From Septoria linicola (lineage: Eukaryota > Ascomycota > Dothideomycetes > Mycosphaerellales > Mycosphaerellaceae), in contig CP099425.1 of NCBI GenBank assembly GCA_024114885.1, forward strand, positions 930,001-994,000: a stretch of 64,000 bases of DNA, in the 5' to 3' direction. The translations under genes and the position numbers were made by a program. The first letter of the stretch is position 1; each line of letters starts with the position of its first letter. Below the pieces are notes generated by a model, which saw only the letters and a list, made by a program, of their open reading frames with translations, was not told the DNA's origin and did no database searches. This document shows positions 32,792 through 47,589 of the stretch, piece after piece.

Positions 32792-35700
32792 TTAGAGGCC
32801 TATTAAATAGTTACCTTTTCTAACAATAACTACTAAAAACACTTTCTTAGATCCGATTATTATTCGCTAGCTACTACTCTTCTACTATATCCTTAGAGAT
32901 CTTCTTAGAAATAGCCTCTCTCTTCTTCGATACTATTACTTCTAAGTTACTATCTACGCTTATAAAGCTAGCTTCGCTAAATATATACTTCTTAATATCT
33001 ATAGCTATAGCGTAGGTAGTATCGAATTAAGCTTTAGCTATAGTCTACTATTTAGCTATATAGACCTTAAACTCCTCCTTACTTATACTAAAGAGCTTCT
33101 TAATTTCTATACTTACTATCTAATCTACCTATAGAACTCGGCCTACTAAAGTATTAGAAACCGGGCTTAGGCTAGTTAATAGTACCTCTATAGCGAAAGG
33201 TTTTATCGCTCGTATAGAGTATATAGTACTAGAAGCTATAAAGGGTATCCGCTCGCGATAGAGATATATAGTATAGATCGTAGGAACGTTAACGTAATTA
33301 CTATTAGGTAGCTTATCTAACGTACGACTATTAGAGTAGGCTAGAAATACTATTAGAATTATATAATACTCTTCGTCTATACGAGTATACTACTAAGGAA
33401 GGTAGGAGTATAAAATAACTAGCGAGCCTACTTTAGTATAAAGATTCTTCTAACTAAGATTAAGGTTAGCTTTTATATCGTTAGTAATTACTAGAGCTAT
33501 AGTCTCGATAAAGCCTATACTATAGCTTTACTTATTAGAGATAATACGCCTCGCTAGCTACTTCGCCTCCTTAGGGTTAAAGAGCTTATTACTAGCTGCG
33601 TTAGAGGTTAGTAAAAGTCGTCCTCTATCGCTAGTATCGTCTAGAGAGATCGTAAATTAAACCTAATTAAGACTCTTCTCCTTAAGTAATATATTCTCGT
33701 TTAAAGCGATATATTAGAAGCTATTAGGGTAGTTAGAACTAGCCTTATTATCGAAGATATAAAAGGTAGTAGATAGGTAGGCTACGTATTTAATAGTCGT
33801 ATATAGAGTAGTAACTAGCTAATATAGCTATAGTAAAGGATATTAGTAAAGAAGCTATTAGGATAGTAAGTACTATATACTACGAGACTAGCTATACTAA
33901 CTAATAGCTATATTATACTATCGATATACTATAAACTCCTATCGTATAGCTTCGAGTAAAGAGTCTAGGATCTAAAATAGGCCTCTAATAGAAGAAGAAT
34001 AAAAGAGGAAGCTATAATCGGTCTAGGTACTCTTATTACTATTATAGTCTAAGAGCTCCTAAGCCTTCTAATAGACGTTAGAAGTAACCTTTAAGTCTAC
34101 TTCGGTCGTAGAGAACTAAAAGAGTCTAAGGTAGCTTCTACCTACCTTATATATTAGAGCGTTAATATTGTTCTCTAGTTCCTAAGTATTAGTACCTTTC
34201 TTACTACGACGAGTACGTCCTATAGGCTTAGAGAAGAAAGTATTCGTTTCTAGCTTAAACTATATCTAGTTTTAAGTATTCTAGGCGATAAGGGCTTAGA
34301 GATCGGCTATACTACCTATCTAAATAATACGCTAGTAGAGAGTATACGTTACGTTAGCTATCTTCGGTAGCTTTAAACCTATAGTATTACCTATCTTAGT
34401 TATATATTCTTTATAAAGAAGCTAGCTAAGGTATAAAAGAATATTAATTAAAGCGTAGCTCTTAGCTACTTTCTTCTTCTTCTAGATATTATCGACTTCT
34501 TTAAGAGCTCTACTAACGATTATATAGTAGTAGACTTTAGAAGTAATACTATCCTTTATATAAGCCTAGTAACGTAGATTAGGCTCTAAGTCGCTCTTTA
34601 GCTTAATTCTACTATTATCTTCTAGTACGATTAGCGATAGACGTTACGGACCTAGTAGTAGCTCTATCGTAGATAAAACTTAGTCTTATATAGGATCGCT
34701 ATTACCTAAAGTACTTAGTATAGAAGAAGTTTCGATCGAGTTAATAATAGTTTCTTTAACGTAAATTCTAGTAAGCCTTCTACTCTTACGAAGGACGAGC
34801 GTAGGCTTCTTTATAGAGCTTAGCGTTAACTTCTCTAACTAAGCTTTTAGCCTCTATATAGTACTAGGCGATATAGAACCTCTAGGACGAGGCTCTAAGG
34901 TCGTAAGTAAATTACCTTCTCTTTCTCCTTCTTAACTAGAGTTTCGAGTAGGACTAGATAAGGATAGGCTCTTAGGTATAGAGGAAGAGGGTCGTCTATT
35001 AGATCTTAGATTTCTAAGAGGAAGTAATAGTCTATAGGATATTAAGAGCTATTTCTCTACTACTAAGAATACGTAGGTTAGTTCTTCGAAGATCTCTCCT
35101 TTACGCTCTCTCTTAGTAAGCTTAACTATAAATCTATACTAATTAAGCTTATAGCCTACCTCTAGGCGTGCCTCTTTTATCTTATAGCTAAAGACGTTAA
35201 CCTATAAGAGCTTCTTCTTAAACTTATTCTAGTAGCGTCTTCTATCTAAGTTTATATTAATAAAGCCTAAGCTCTACGAGCTAGGAGTCTTCTTACTTCT
35301 CTATAGCTAAAAATACTAGCTACGAGAGAATATATTCGCTACTTACTAATAGAAACGATCTTACTTTTACTATACTAAGAAGATCTAGTCTTTAGGCTCG
35401 CTCTCTTTAAAGACGCCTTTATACTTATTTAACTATTAATAAAGGTTCCTAAGTATCTCTTTATTATATAAGACTTAGTTAAGAAAGAGGAAATTCTACT
35501 CGTACCTAAACTCTATATATAGCTACTACTAGATTAAGTTTCTCTTATTTACTAAGTCTTAGCTTTCTTAGCGTATCTTCTTTATATTATCGCGCTTTAC
35601 GCTCTACGCGTTAAGGTACTTTAGTAAAATCTTAGCTAAGAGGCGTTTAAAGAAGTTAAATATACTAATCTTTATTCTATTATTTACTTTCTTAACTTAC

Positions 35701-36076
35701 TTAAGTACTAAGTCGATACTCTCCTCTTATTCTTATAGCGTTTCTAGCGATAGAATAGCTTTAGTAGCGTTATTAAGGTTCGTTATACTAGTAAGAGGTC
35801 TACTTAAAAGCTAGAAACTAACGAGAGAGCTTTCGTAATTAGTACGAGCGAGCGCTATATCTTATATAGAACTTAAAGAAGCTATCTTTCGTCGTTTCTT
35901 TAGAGAATCTTATCTAGGTAGTTCTTATATAGGACTTCGAATAGGCGAGATAGAAGGCGAAAGCGCTAGTCTTAATAAGCGTTTAGGCGTTAAAGAACGC
36001 TAGAAAGAGGAAGTCTTATTCTTTATACGCGATAGAGAAAGAGAACGTCTTTAATTAGTCGTACTAGTAGCTTAGA
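32792..36076 (-). pseudogene. Extra 3.3-kb reading frame downstream of pol, copy A
   Basis: Mirror of 55916-59200 in copy B. I compared part of it directly (around 32,970-33,110): the two copies agree closely and share the same interrupting TAA/TAG codons. The product is not recognised; the copy B entry describes it. Confidence 0.65.
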
Positions 36077-36719
36077 GTAATATAAGGCGCGTAACTAGTA
36101 ACGAGTAACTTAAATAGCGAGGAGGGTTAAACGCGTAACTAGTTAAAGAGTTTTCTATTATATTAGTTACTACTTACGTATATAAATAGCTATATAGCGT
36201 TACTAGGTAGTAACGAAAGATAAAAACCGAACTTAATAGAAGTAAGGCTCTATAGTAACTAATTAATAGTTAATAAGGAAGAAGAGATCGTTTAGGGCGT
36301 AAAAGTAGTCTAATTATATATCTTATCGTAGTAGCGTAACTACTATTAAGATTAGAGGTCTATACGTAAGGCTTAGTTACGTAAGTTTTAGTTATCGTTT
36401 AAAAAGATAACTAAAGGTTTACTTTACCTTAACGCTTCTATAGCTATCGTATACTACTAACGCTACTACTAACTACTATAGTAGGTACCTTACTATCGCT
36501 AACGAGGACTAAGACTTAGATACTATCGTCGTCGCCTCTACTAACTTAAAAGAGCTTTATTTTTCGTATACCTAGTCGACTTACTAGATCGCGCTTTCTA
36601 TATCGTAAGAGACTACTAGCGCTATAATTAATAGCTAGAAAGGAGCTATTAGAGCTACTATCGCTAAGGATTTAAGCTTCTTCGCCTCTAGGTAGGCTAA
36701 AAAACCTTAAACTTTAAGA

Positions 36720-37300
36720 ATTCTCTACTAGAAACTAATATTTTTAGTAATTTCTTTAGTTAGGCGAAAATTAGTAGTAGAAAGGCTCTTAGGATAGAAA
36801 ATTATTATCTTACTTTACTAATTAGTAATAGAAAAGAGCTCTAAGAAGATAGATTATAGTACTAATCTTAGAAATCGCTAATAGAAAAAAGCTTTAAGAG
36901 TATAGGTCTAGCTTAGATTTTAAGACCTAGTAGTAGAAAATAGCTTAAGATAGCTAACTTTTATAGTAATAGTAGGCTCGAGACTTAGAAAAAGGAGTAG
37001 GATAGTAGGTTAACTAGTAGATATAGAATCTATACTTAAAAGTTAAGCTTAGAGAAGTAACTAGCTATATAGATACTTATCTTAGCTATAGAAAATAGCG
37101 TCGAGATAGTTAGGATTAGCTAGATTCTTACTAATCTAGTAAAAGAGAAGCTTAGGAAGCTTAGATTAGAGCTCGATAGTAGCTCTAAGAATAAAAGAAG
37201 TACTTAGGATAGCTAAGATTTAGCTAGATTTCTACTAGTCTAGTAAATTATAAGCTTAGGAAGCTCTAATTAGAGCTTAATAGTAGCTTTAGGATTAAAA
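36720..37300. repeat. Tandem-repeat spacer of copy A
   Basis: Mirror image of 54690-55270. Imperfect units of about 100-110 bp share GTAGAAA, TAGCTAAGAT and AAGCTTAGG cores. It lies between the end of integrase and the extra reading frame and has no coding signal of its own. Confidence 0.6.
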
Positions 37301-37649
37301 AGAAGCGCTTAGGAAGGTTAGATTAGAGCTCTAGGAATAAAAGAAGCGTTTAAGATAGTATAGACTTAGGAAGATTAGCTCTTTTATAGTAGAGGCTAGG
37401 CTTTAGTAGCTAGATCTTAGCTTATACCTCTAATTAAGTATTACTTGTCGAATTTCTACTTCTTTAGCTCTACTAGGCTAGCTTTAGCCTTTAGCTTACT
37501 AAGTCTTCTACTTCTTCTTTAAGCTCTATTAGTAGCTAGCGTATATAACTCTCTCTTTCTTATTAAGTTATTACTAATAGCTTACTAATAAAGATCTATA
37601 GATACTTATACCTAGGTAGAAGTCCTAGTTCTATAACCTTTTCTATTAG

Positions 37650-40600
37650 TAGTAGTACTTCTTCTAGCTTAATTTAATCTAGAACTAGCTTTAGGTTTTC
37701 TTATAGAAAGATATATTTCTTAAGGTCTATTCTCTTATAGATATACTCTCGTTTTAAGCTATCTAGTTCCTTAAGCTTATATAATATACCTCTCTATAAT
37801 ACTTTAGATACTCTAAAAAAGCCTTCTTACCTAAACGTAAGCTTATAAGAGAAGCTAGTTTTTAACTTAGAGTAGTATACTAATACGAGATCTTCTTCCT
37901 TTAGTATAGTAAGATCTATATAGCGATATTTATCGAAGTACGCCTTATTCTATTCTTAGAGACGCTATTAACGTAGTCGTTCTTCTTCTATAGTCGTTTC
38001 TATAGCTTCTAGAGCCTAAGCTCGAATCGTAAGAAGCTCTACTCTAGTCTTAACCTTATCCTAATCTATAATCTAGAAGGTATAGTATTCTAGCTCGATT
38101 AGTAGTACTATATTACGCTTAATTATTACCTTCGATAGTATTAGGCTAGTAGTAGAGACTATTATCGTTCTCTCTACCTATAGAACTACTAGAATATAGT
38201 CCCGAATCGTATATAGGCTACTATTAGAGAGCTTTAAGTAAGCGTCTAATATCGTCTTATAGCCGACTTTAACGATAGCGTTAGACTAAGAGTAGTATAG
38301 TAAAATATTAATACGTTTAATACTATACGATAGTAGTAGCTTCTCTACGTTACTAAGGTTTGTCTTATAGTTATCGAGGATAACTTCTATAGCGGTACTC
38401 TACTAGTAAAAGATCTCTTCCTATATAAACCTTACTATCTATACTAAGGAGATACTCTTTACTAGGTACTAGAATATATATACTTCTAGCTAGCGCGATA
38501 GAGATTCGCGTATAACTATTAACGAACAGTTCTTTAAGATATATAAGCCGTCGATATACTACCTCTAGCCGACTATAACTTAGAGTAGGATTTATAGTTC
38601 TCTAGGTACCTATCTCTTATACTAAAGACTATAAATAGTATATTACTAAATAGTAAGCGAAATCTAAGCCTAAACTCTATCCTACTACTATCGTTTCTAG
38701 ATAAGATTATATATCTATTTAGCGCTATAGTAACTATTCTTATAATAGTATATCTTAATAATATAAGCTTACGCTTTAGGTTTATTAATAACTCGCTATA
38801 GAGGTCTAGCTACTCGCTCCTAGCGCTAGAGCTAGTTATTCTTAATATAAAATAGCTAATACTTCTTCCTTAACTACTTATACTCGTTATTAGAAACTCT
38901 CTTAGATCTTTATATTCGTATAAGTATAAAAGCGATATTTATTAACTCCTAAGAGTAGATCCTATTAATTATAGATAGCTCGCTCTAAATTACCTATATA
39001 GAGAAAACGTTAATATAAAAGGTATCGAAGAATTACTCGTTAATTATTAGATCTACGTCTTCTTCCTATTCTATAGCTTCTATATCTTTAGACGTAATAG
39101 GCTTCCTTAATAACGAATCTAGAGCTATATACTTCTTACTAGGAATATATATAACGTTAAAGTCGAAGAGGTAGATCTATACTAGCTAGCGCGTTATTAC
39201 TATATTTAGTAAATTAGAGATAGCCTTATTAAGCTAGTAAACAAGGGTATTTATATTAATCTCTAGTTAGAAGTATACTCTAAATAGTTATAGTTTTAGC
39301 TTCTTTAATACCTTTAGTATACTAAGGTATTCGCGCTTTCTAGTATCGTACTTAACCTCTACTAGGTTAAATAGGCCGGACTTATATCGAACTAGATAGT
39401 AGAGAAGTAGCTCGTCTCGATTATATTAAGAAAGCGTATATCTCTAACCTTTACTACTCGAATCTATACCTACGATAATAAGTCCTACTCTTTCTCTATA
39501 GTTAAGAGTAACTAGGGCTAGAGCTAAAACTAGTACCTTTAAGATAACGTCTTTAGCTAGTTAGTATTTAGTAGTCTATTAAAACTTAGTATCCTTCTAT
39601 AAGAGTTTAAATAGTAGAGTAAAGATAATTATAAAACCTTTAACCTAGACGTAGTAGTATATAACTATACTAAGGAAGATTCGAACCTTCTTCTAATTCT
39701 CTAGAGTTAGCTATTTCTTAATCTTCGCTACTCTTACGAAGTCTAGATAGCGACTATCGATACTAGTAAGGTAACTAACGATTACTAGTTGTTCGTAATA
39801 GAGCTATAGCTTATTAAAAGCTACTATTATATTAGCTCGTTCTATATTATAGAGAACGTCGTCTATAGCTATAATATATTTAATAACGTAATAGTAGAGG
39901 CTAGGTTTAACCTCTTTACTATCGTACTTCGTCTTAGGCTCTTTAATACTAATATTATTAAGGAACAGCTATACCTTATACGAGACATACTCTATAAGTA
40001 CTTAGTTAATAATACGAACGAACTAGATAATAGAATTCGTAGCTTCTTATAGTAACGTTGTCTACTATAATAAACCTAGTAGTAAGTCGAAGCCTATAAG
40101 GTCTCTATATAACTCGTCGAGTAGGATTTAATTATATCTAGAGAAGATATTAACTAATAAGGCTAGCGCGTAACTAGTAAAGTCCTTAGAGAAACCCTTA
40201 GCGTTAGGTAGTAAGTTCGAATCTCTTATAGTAACTTAATTAAACTTCTAAGCTATATTAATTAACTAATACTTCTTTAGCTTACCTACCTCTATCTTCT
40301 TACTAATAAGGAAGTATAGATTTCGATAGGTACTATAGTATAGCTTAAGAGTCCTAGCTTAGATTCGTTATCTTAGTATATCTTCTACTATATACTATAG
40401 CGATAGGTTTAGCTTAAAGCCTAGATACTACTATAGCTCGTAAGGAATTATCTAAATCTTCTATAGTAGAGTAATATTAGAATTAATTTAGCCTAAATAC
40501 GTAAAGTCCTACGTAAAGGTAGCTTCTTAGTTCCTTAGTATATAGTATAACAAATCTAGCTTCTTTAGTAGTAGTTCTATACTAGGTTTAAACTTTATAA

Positions 40601-43600
40601 GCTATTTAGGTATAAGGCGTAATCTAGGCTCGATCGTCGAGAATCTCTTAATTAAGTACTTACTATCGTAAGGTCTAGTACTAGGTAGTATAGCTACTTC
40701 CTTCTTAATATAAGTCTGTCGCTAGTCCTTTAATCCGCTAAGGTTTAAGCTATTAGTTATAGTAATGTCCGTATTTACTAGTTTAATCTTATTAGTAACT
40801 CGTTTATAAAGAGTATAGGCGCTAATATAATTATCTAGCTTCTACTACCTTATAGCTTCTTTATTACGAGCTTTCTCTACTACTATATTAATAGCGGCTA
40901 AGATAACGTACGTCTCCTTACTAAGCTCGTTGTCTACTTTATTAGAGATAACCTCGTCGTAGAGTTTAGGTTCTTAGATAGCTAGCTCTACCTCTCTAAG
41001 CTTTTTATAGGTAATTATTAAGTATTCGTCTCTATAATTTAAACCCTAGCTCGATTAAGACACTAGTATAGTATCTTTAAAACTATACCTAATACCCTAG
41101 TATAAGTCTCGCTCGCTAGTATAAGCTAGCTTAGCTTCGCTAGTAGCTAGTAAAAGCTTCTTAAGTCGACTATTTTAGCTAAATTTAGCGATATTATCTT
41201 TAACAGCTACTACTACGAGATAGTTATACTATATTTAAGTCTAGCTATAATTAACCTGTCTTAATAGTTCGAGCTACTATTATAGAGAGGTACTTTATCT
41301 AATTAAGTCTACTATAAAATAGTCTCTAAAGTAAATTACCTTTATATATAATAACTACTACGTAAGGTAGTTAAAGACTTAATTCTCTAGGAGTTTAGGG
41401 CTATTAGTAACTATAAACGAATACTAGTACTAATCGCTTATCTATCTATACTACTAGTATAGTTTAAAGTATAGTATAGGAGGTATAACGTAATTATTAT
41501 TTAAAAAGGTAACTATAGAACGTTCTACTAACTAACCCTTCTAAGTAGAGTTTTTACCTCTAACTACTAAACCTTATATAGAAAAGGTAGTAGAAGCTTA
41601 AAAAGCTTATAATCTCTCCTTCTACTCCTTACTAATATATAATCTAGAGTTCTCGATAGTATACCCTATATTCTTTAGCTAGTAATTACTAAAAGTTAGA
41701 GTTTAGATACTAAATTCTACTAAACCTAGACGCGATATACGTATTAGAGCTTCTACTAAACTTATACTATCGACTAGAGCTAGTTCCTTAGTACTCTAGC
41801 TTTTTCTAGGACTTATTCTATAGTACGTATATTACTACAGCTATTAAAGCTAGTAAATATAATAATATAACTATCTAGAGTACTAATTAAGCCTTTCTAT
41901 AAGCTATTATCGTAGTTCTTAGAAGCTAGGCGTACTCGTTACGCCTATAGCTAGCTAAGTAAGATCGGGCTGTTCGCTAGTAAGACTAGAAATAGTATAG
42001 TAACTCTAATACTAAAGGTATCGATTAATACCTCTAGGTAGTATCTAACAAAAGTAACCTTGCCTCTAACTCCTCCTATAGTAATATTACTAAGAGAGGT
42101 TATACTAACTTAAAGCTTTCGAATATATTCGATCGGTATAATTATTAACTTAGCTCTCTTATTAATTAAAGACTTATAAGCTATTATTCGAGATCTATAC
42201 TTTATAGGCACGTAGATACTTAGAATAATTTAATAGATATTATTAAATAATAGAAGGATATTATTAGTCTACTCGTAAAGCTTAGAAGTAGGCCTAGGTT
42301 TTACTATATTAATCGCTATAGTAGTAGCCTAAAAAGCCTTAATATCGGTTACTAAAATAGCTCTTATTAGCTCCTTCTCTACCTACTCGCTAAAGGCTTT
42401 AGATAGTAAGGAATATACGCTAATCTTAGCTCTACTACCTCTATTCGTACGCTTCTTTATATAGAGCTTATTAAGCTTCTTACGTAGATCTATATCGTTT
42501 AGAATACGACCTTATAAGGAATACGACGCTCGCTCGCTATAGAGAATAATCTCTACTAAGCTTAATTAGACCTTAGATTTAAGTATTTTATCTATCTAGA
42601 AGACGTTAGCGTTATTATTAGCGTATATAGCTCGAAGGTAGTTATCTATACGCTTAGTCTTTAGAGGCTCCTTTACCTTCTTATACTTCTAAGTATACGT
42701 AGGAGCGACTAGAACTAGTAGACTATTTAGGTAGTCGTATATCTACTTATCCTCGATCTTATCGTTATTATATCTCTAAGTTTAAGAATCCTCTAACTCT
42801 TCTATATCTATAAGGTAAGAAGCTAGCTAGTTTTTATTTTTAACCTCTTTAATATAAGAGTAACGATAAGCGTAGGTTCTTATAGCTATAGCCTAAGTTA
42901 TAATCCGCTTCTATACTCCTATTAGCTATCTTCTAACTAGACGAGAAGAGTTTAAGTTCCGCTTTATCTTTACGCTGTCTCTAGCTACGTAGGCGCTAAT
43001 TAGGTCGTCTTAATCCTTCTAGGTAATAAAAGCGACTTAGCTAATATTAATAGGACTATCGATACTAGCTACCTTATTCGCTATCCTCTACTAGCTTACT
43101 CTTAGTATTAATAAACGATCTATATTTTTAAGACTAATCTTTCTATAGCGCTACTCTAATACTCCTATTAATACGAATAGCTTTAATAGTTCCTTATCCT
43201 AGTAGTACTATATCTTTTCTATACCTAGGCGAGGCGTTCTATAGTATATAATACTAGTCTTTAGATCTCTATATATTAAGCTCTTAGTCTCGAACTACTA
43301 TAGGTACTCGTAGTTTATAGCTATATAGCCTTCGAGCCTATATATCTAATAACCTAAAATCTTTAGAGTAATCGCTATATAGGTTTTAATTATTAACCTA
43401 TTATCTATCGTAGCTAAGTTAATCGAAATCTCCTAGCTATAAGTAGGCCTTAGAATATATAGATAGTCGTAATCGTAAGTCTTTATCTACTATTTTATTA
43501 ACGAGCGTAGTAGCTATAGATCTCTTTCTTCGAGTCGACGAATTATAGTAATTACGAGGTCTTATATACTAGTAGTAATATTATCGACGCTTGCCGGTTT

Positions 43601-44450
43601 ACGGCCTTTATAGACTACTATTTCTCTAGTTTTAAACTTAGAGTTTAGTCTTAGAGTAGACTTCTTTACTACTTCGTATAACTACTAGACGTCTCTACTA
43701 TCTTTATTATATACTTCTAATTTAAAGTCCTTATTACTATTAATCTAACGCTAGGCTATCTTTAAGAGCTTACTATAATCTAAGTTACTATTATTAAGGT
43801 CTAACCTAAGATAGGCCTAGAGTCTCTTACTAAAACGAAATAGAAGGCCTTATATAAATAGAAGGGTACGAGAACGCTCGTCTATATACGAAGTAGGTAT
43901 AGTATTAGAGTAGAGTATAAACTACCTTAAGTACTCTAAGAGATTATTATCCTCGCTATAGTCGACCTTATAAAGGTTTTCTATATAGTAGCGGTTTCCG
44001 AGTATATATATATTATCGTACTTTTAGTACTCCTTAATAATCGACTCTTTAAACTTAGTATAGTCTCGGTCGTAGAAACTATTAAGGCGCTAGTATCGTC
44101 TATATTAGATAACCGTAACCTAAGTAAGTAACTTCTTATAAAGCTATTTATTATTATTAATAAGTAGAATAGCGTAGTTACTATATAGTACTTTAAAACG
44201 CTTAATATACTCGGTTACGTTCTCTCTATTAAAGAAGGGATTCTAGTCTAAGCTAGGTAGTAGCGGAACCTAAGTAATAATTACCTTCTAGCTTTAGGCT
44301 ACTTAGATAGTCTCTATAAGTAGCTAGAACTATGCTATAAATAGTCTACCTCCTAAGTTCGGTCCTTAAAAGATATTAGTATTAAGGTTAAGGTTAGTAC
44401 CTCCTTAGTCCTTAGCTTCTATAGATATATTATTATCTAGTAGAGGGAAT
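37650..44450 (-). pseudogene. gag-pol of retrotransposon copy A
   Basis: Inverted counterpart of the gag-pol in copy B, with the same order on the minus strand: gag about 44,450-43,300, protease near 42,100, reverse transcriptase and RNase H about 40,700-39,000, integrase about 39,000-37,650. The coordinates come from pairing with copy B and are approximate. In-frame TAA/TAG codons are dense. Confidence 0.75.
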
Positions 44451-45367
44451 AAAGTAAAAACGAGTAGTAGCTTTACTAGAGATCTTCGAATTTACTTATT
44501 AAGCTAGTTAGATAAGCTACTATCTAGTATTTTAGGCTAGCTAGTAGATACTAATTTACTTATAGAGCTCGTTCGAAGATATTCTAAGAGTATATTATAC
44601 TCTCCTTAATTAAGGTTTTAAATAAAATATAGTTATCGTTTAAAACGATAACTAAAAAAAACAAGAGTCTAAATTTATTAGCTATCTAAAAGTAAATATT
44701 AAACTTTTCTTTATAATACTAGAGCTATATTAATTATATCTAATAAGCGAAGGTATATCGTATCGTATAGTTCGACTGTTTATAGCTAGGCGCGTCTATC
44801 TTACTTATTTAGGTAATTCGCTATATAACTATAGTAGTATAATATTATATTAGCCTATACTATATACTAGGTTCGGGGCCTTAGACGTAATAAGTATCCT
44901 TAGCTAAACGATTAGCGTCTAACGCTGTACTAGAGCTTATTCTAAGCGATCTATATACTAGAAGATATAAGATTACCTAGATAGGTCTAGTCTATCCTAT
45001 AGCCTCTACGCTATCTAAACAAGAGCGTTTTTATACTAAACTAGAGTCTAATCGAAGACTATTATAAGTATAGAGACTCTAAGTAAATCTCTAATATAGT
45101 AAGTCGCCTTACTATCTATACGATAATTACTAAATAGATCTATACTAGGAGGTACTAGAGGTTTATAACTTTTCTAAGTTAGAGCGATATCTATATTCTA
45201 GAGGCTTCTACGTTATTATAGCTCTTTAAGTCGCCTCTTACGTAGGCTCCTTTAGGCCTCTTATTAATATTTATAGTATATTAGTTCTCGCTTTAAGACT
45301 ACCTTCTACCCTCTATACTTCTAGTCCTAGTATAAGAGAGAAGAGATAGCCCTATCTTTAACTTTAT

Positions 45368-45646
45368 TAATAGATAATAACTACCTTAATACTAACTCTC
45401 TAGGTAGGTATAAGAGTAGTCGCTATAGAATAAGACCTATTCGGAGAGTAATACTCTTATAATATATATATTAACTAGTAGTAACGAGCTCAAACTAGTA
45501 GTCCTAAGACTAAGAGCCTATACTAGGACTATAGGACATTAAATTAATTAAGTAGAGTAAATATTACTATCTTAGAAACGAGCTACTACCTTACTTTTAT
45601 ACTAAAACTACTAAGTACGGTATATAGGTAGGCCTTTACCTTACTA
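45368..45646 (-). repeat. 5' LTR of retrotransposon copy A
   Basis: 279 bp, matching 32407-32685 directly. Its high-coordinate end faces copy B across a 749-bp spacer. Confidence 0.9.
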
Positions 45647-46395
45647 ATATAAGTTTAGCGCTTAGTACTTAGTATTACTATATTAGTACCTTAGCGCTTC
45701 TATCTTACTACGCGCCTACTTACGCGCTACGCTTCGAATACGTCTAGTACTATATAGCTACTAATATATTCTTTAGGTTCCTACTAGTCGTACTCTTTAG
45801 GCTAGCTCTACTAGTAGATTAAGTACTAGCGTACGCTCTTTTTACTCGAGTTCTAAGGATCTTCTTAACTTCCTATTTACTCTAGTAGTCTACGAGTAGT
45901 ATACTCTCTACCTACGTCTCGCTACCTTTCTAAGGTTCTAGAAGTAATATATAAAATACGTTATAGATAAGAGCGTCTAGTAGTAGGGCTAAGTAGTACG
46001 TCTACTTCTCTACTACGTTAATTACCTTAAAAGGCCTAGTAAACTTATCTACTAACTTCTTTAAAGAAACCTTTAATCGTAGGTTCTTTATCGATAGTAA
46101 GACTATATCGCTAACCTTATATTCCTTAGCCTAATATCTATTATTAAAGTACCTAGCCTACGCCTTACTTACTTCTCGCTAGCGTTTACTTAGCGTCTTA
46201 TAGTTCTTCTTTAATCTTTCTATAGCTTCCTTAGTAGCTAGTATCTCTCTTTTAGGAAGCGCGCTCTAAGCTTCTTACCTACTCGTTACTAGCTCTAGAT
46301 TAAAACTATATAGCGCTATAAATAGTAATACCTTTAGTATCGTATACGTACTATTATTATATACGAACTTAGCTTATACTAATAGGTCTACCTAG
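45647..46395 (-). pseudogene. Integrase C-terminus and chromodomain of the host retroelement
   Basis: This spacer between copies A and B is the continuation of the chromodomain element's pol on the minus strand. It starts with VDLLV.AKFVYNNS-like integrase sequence and runs through EYKVSDIVLLSIKNLRLK and a GPFKV-like module (KFTRPFKVINVVEK). It then reaches a chromodomain-like stretch (EVKKILRTR followed in a shifted frame by PKEYD..EPKEYISSY). The frame shifts once inside the chromodomain, and stops match RIP products. The chromodomain places the host element with the chromoviruses. Confidence 0.8.
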
Positions 46396-46674
46396 TAGTA
46401 AGGTAAAGGCCTACCTATATACTATACTTAGTAGCTTTAGTATAAAAGTAAGATAGTAGCTCGTTTCTAAGATAGTAATATTTACTCTACTTAATTAATT
46501 TAATGTCCTATAGTCCTAGTATAGGCTCTTAGTCTTAGGACTACTAGTTTAAGCTCGTTACTACTAGTTAATATACGTATTATAAGAGTATTACTCTCCG
46601 AATAGGTCTTATTCTATAGCGACTACTCTTATACCTACCTAGAGAGTTAGTATTAAGGTAGTTATTATCTATTA
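46396..46674 (+). repeat. 5' LTR of retrotransposon copy B
   Basis: 279 bp beginning TAGTAAGG and ending CTATTA, consistent with TG...CA after RIP. It is an inverted match to the LTRs of copy A. Confidence 0.9.
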
Positions 46675-47589
46675 ATAAAGTTAAAGATAGAGCTATCTCT
46701 TCTCTCTTATACTAGGACTAGAAGTATAGAGAGTAGAAGGTAGTCTTAAAGCGAGAACTAATATACTATAAATATTAATAAGAGGCCTAAAGGAGTCTAC
46801 GTAAGAGGCGACTTAAACAGCTATAATAACGTAGAAGCCTCTAGAATATAGATATCGCTCTAACTTAGAAAAGTTATAAACCTCTAGTACCTCTTAGTAT
46901 AGATCTATTTAGTAATTATCGTATAGATAGTAAGGCGACTTACTATATTAGAGATTTACTTAGAGTCTCTATACCTATAATAGTCTTCGATTAGACTCTA
47001 GTTTAGTATAAAAACGCTCTCGTTTAGATAGCGTAGAGGCTATAGGATAGGCTAGACCTATCTAGGTAATCTCGTATCTTCTAGTATATAGAACGCTTAG
47101 AATAAGCCCTAGTATAGCGTTAGACGCTAATCGTTTAGCTAAGGGCACTAATTACGTCTAAGGCTCTAGACCTAGTATATAGTATAAGCTAACGTAATAT
47201 TATACTACTATAGTTATATAGCGAATTACCTAAATAAGTAAGATAGACGTACCTTGCTATAAATAGTCGAACTATACGATACGATATACCTTACTTATTA
47301 GGTATAATTAATATAGCTCTAGTATTATAAAGAAAAGTTTAACGTTTACTTTTAGATAGCTAATAAAACTTTAGACTCTTGTTTTTTTAGTTATCGTTTT
47401 AAATAATAACTATATTTTATTTTAAAAACCTAATTAAGAAGAGTATAATATACTCTTAGAACCTATTCGAACAAGCTCTATAAGTAAATTAGTATCTACT
47501 AGCCGGCCTATAATACTAGATAGTAGCTTATCTAATTAGCTTAATAAGTAAATTCGAAAATCTCTAGTAAAGCTACTACCTACTTTTAC

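Larger units (their letters stand above)
32407..45646 (-). mobile_element. 13.2-kb Ty3/gypsy retrotransposon, copy A (minus), RIP-inactivated
   Basis: Flanked by 279-bp LTRs (32407-32685 and 45368-45646) and a 4-bp duplication ATAT (32403-32406 and 45647-45650). It is the reverse complement of copy B along its whole length (coordinates pair to a sum of about 91,992 at the left LTR and 92,042 at the right). The homology ends exactly at the LTR edges. Gag-pol is on the minus strand from about 44,450 down to 37,650. Then come a tandem-repeat spacer and the extra reading frame (36,076-32,792). Confidence 0.88.

Noticed and set aside
46675..46700. tRNA primer-binding site next to the 5' LTR
   Set aside because: The bases after the LTR (ATAAAGTTAAAGATAG) are too RIP-altered to match a tRNA 3' end with confidence.
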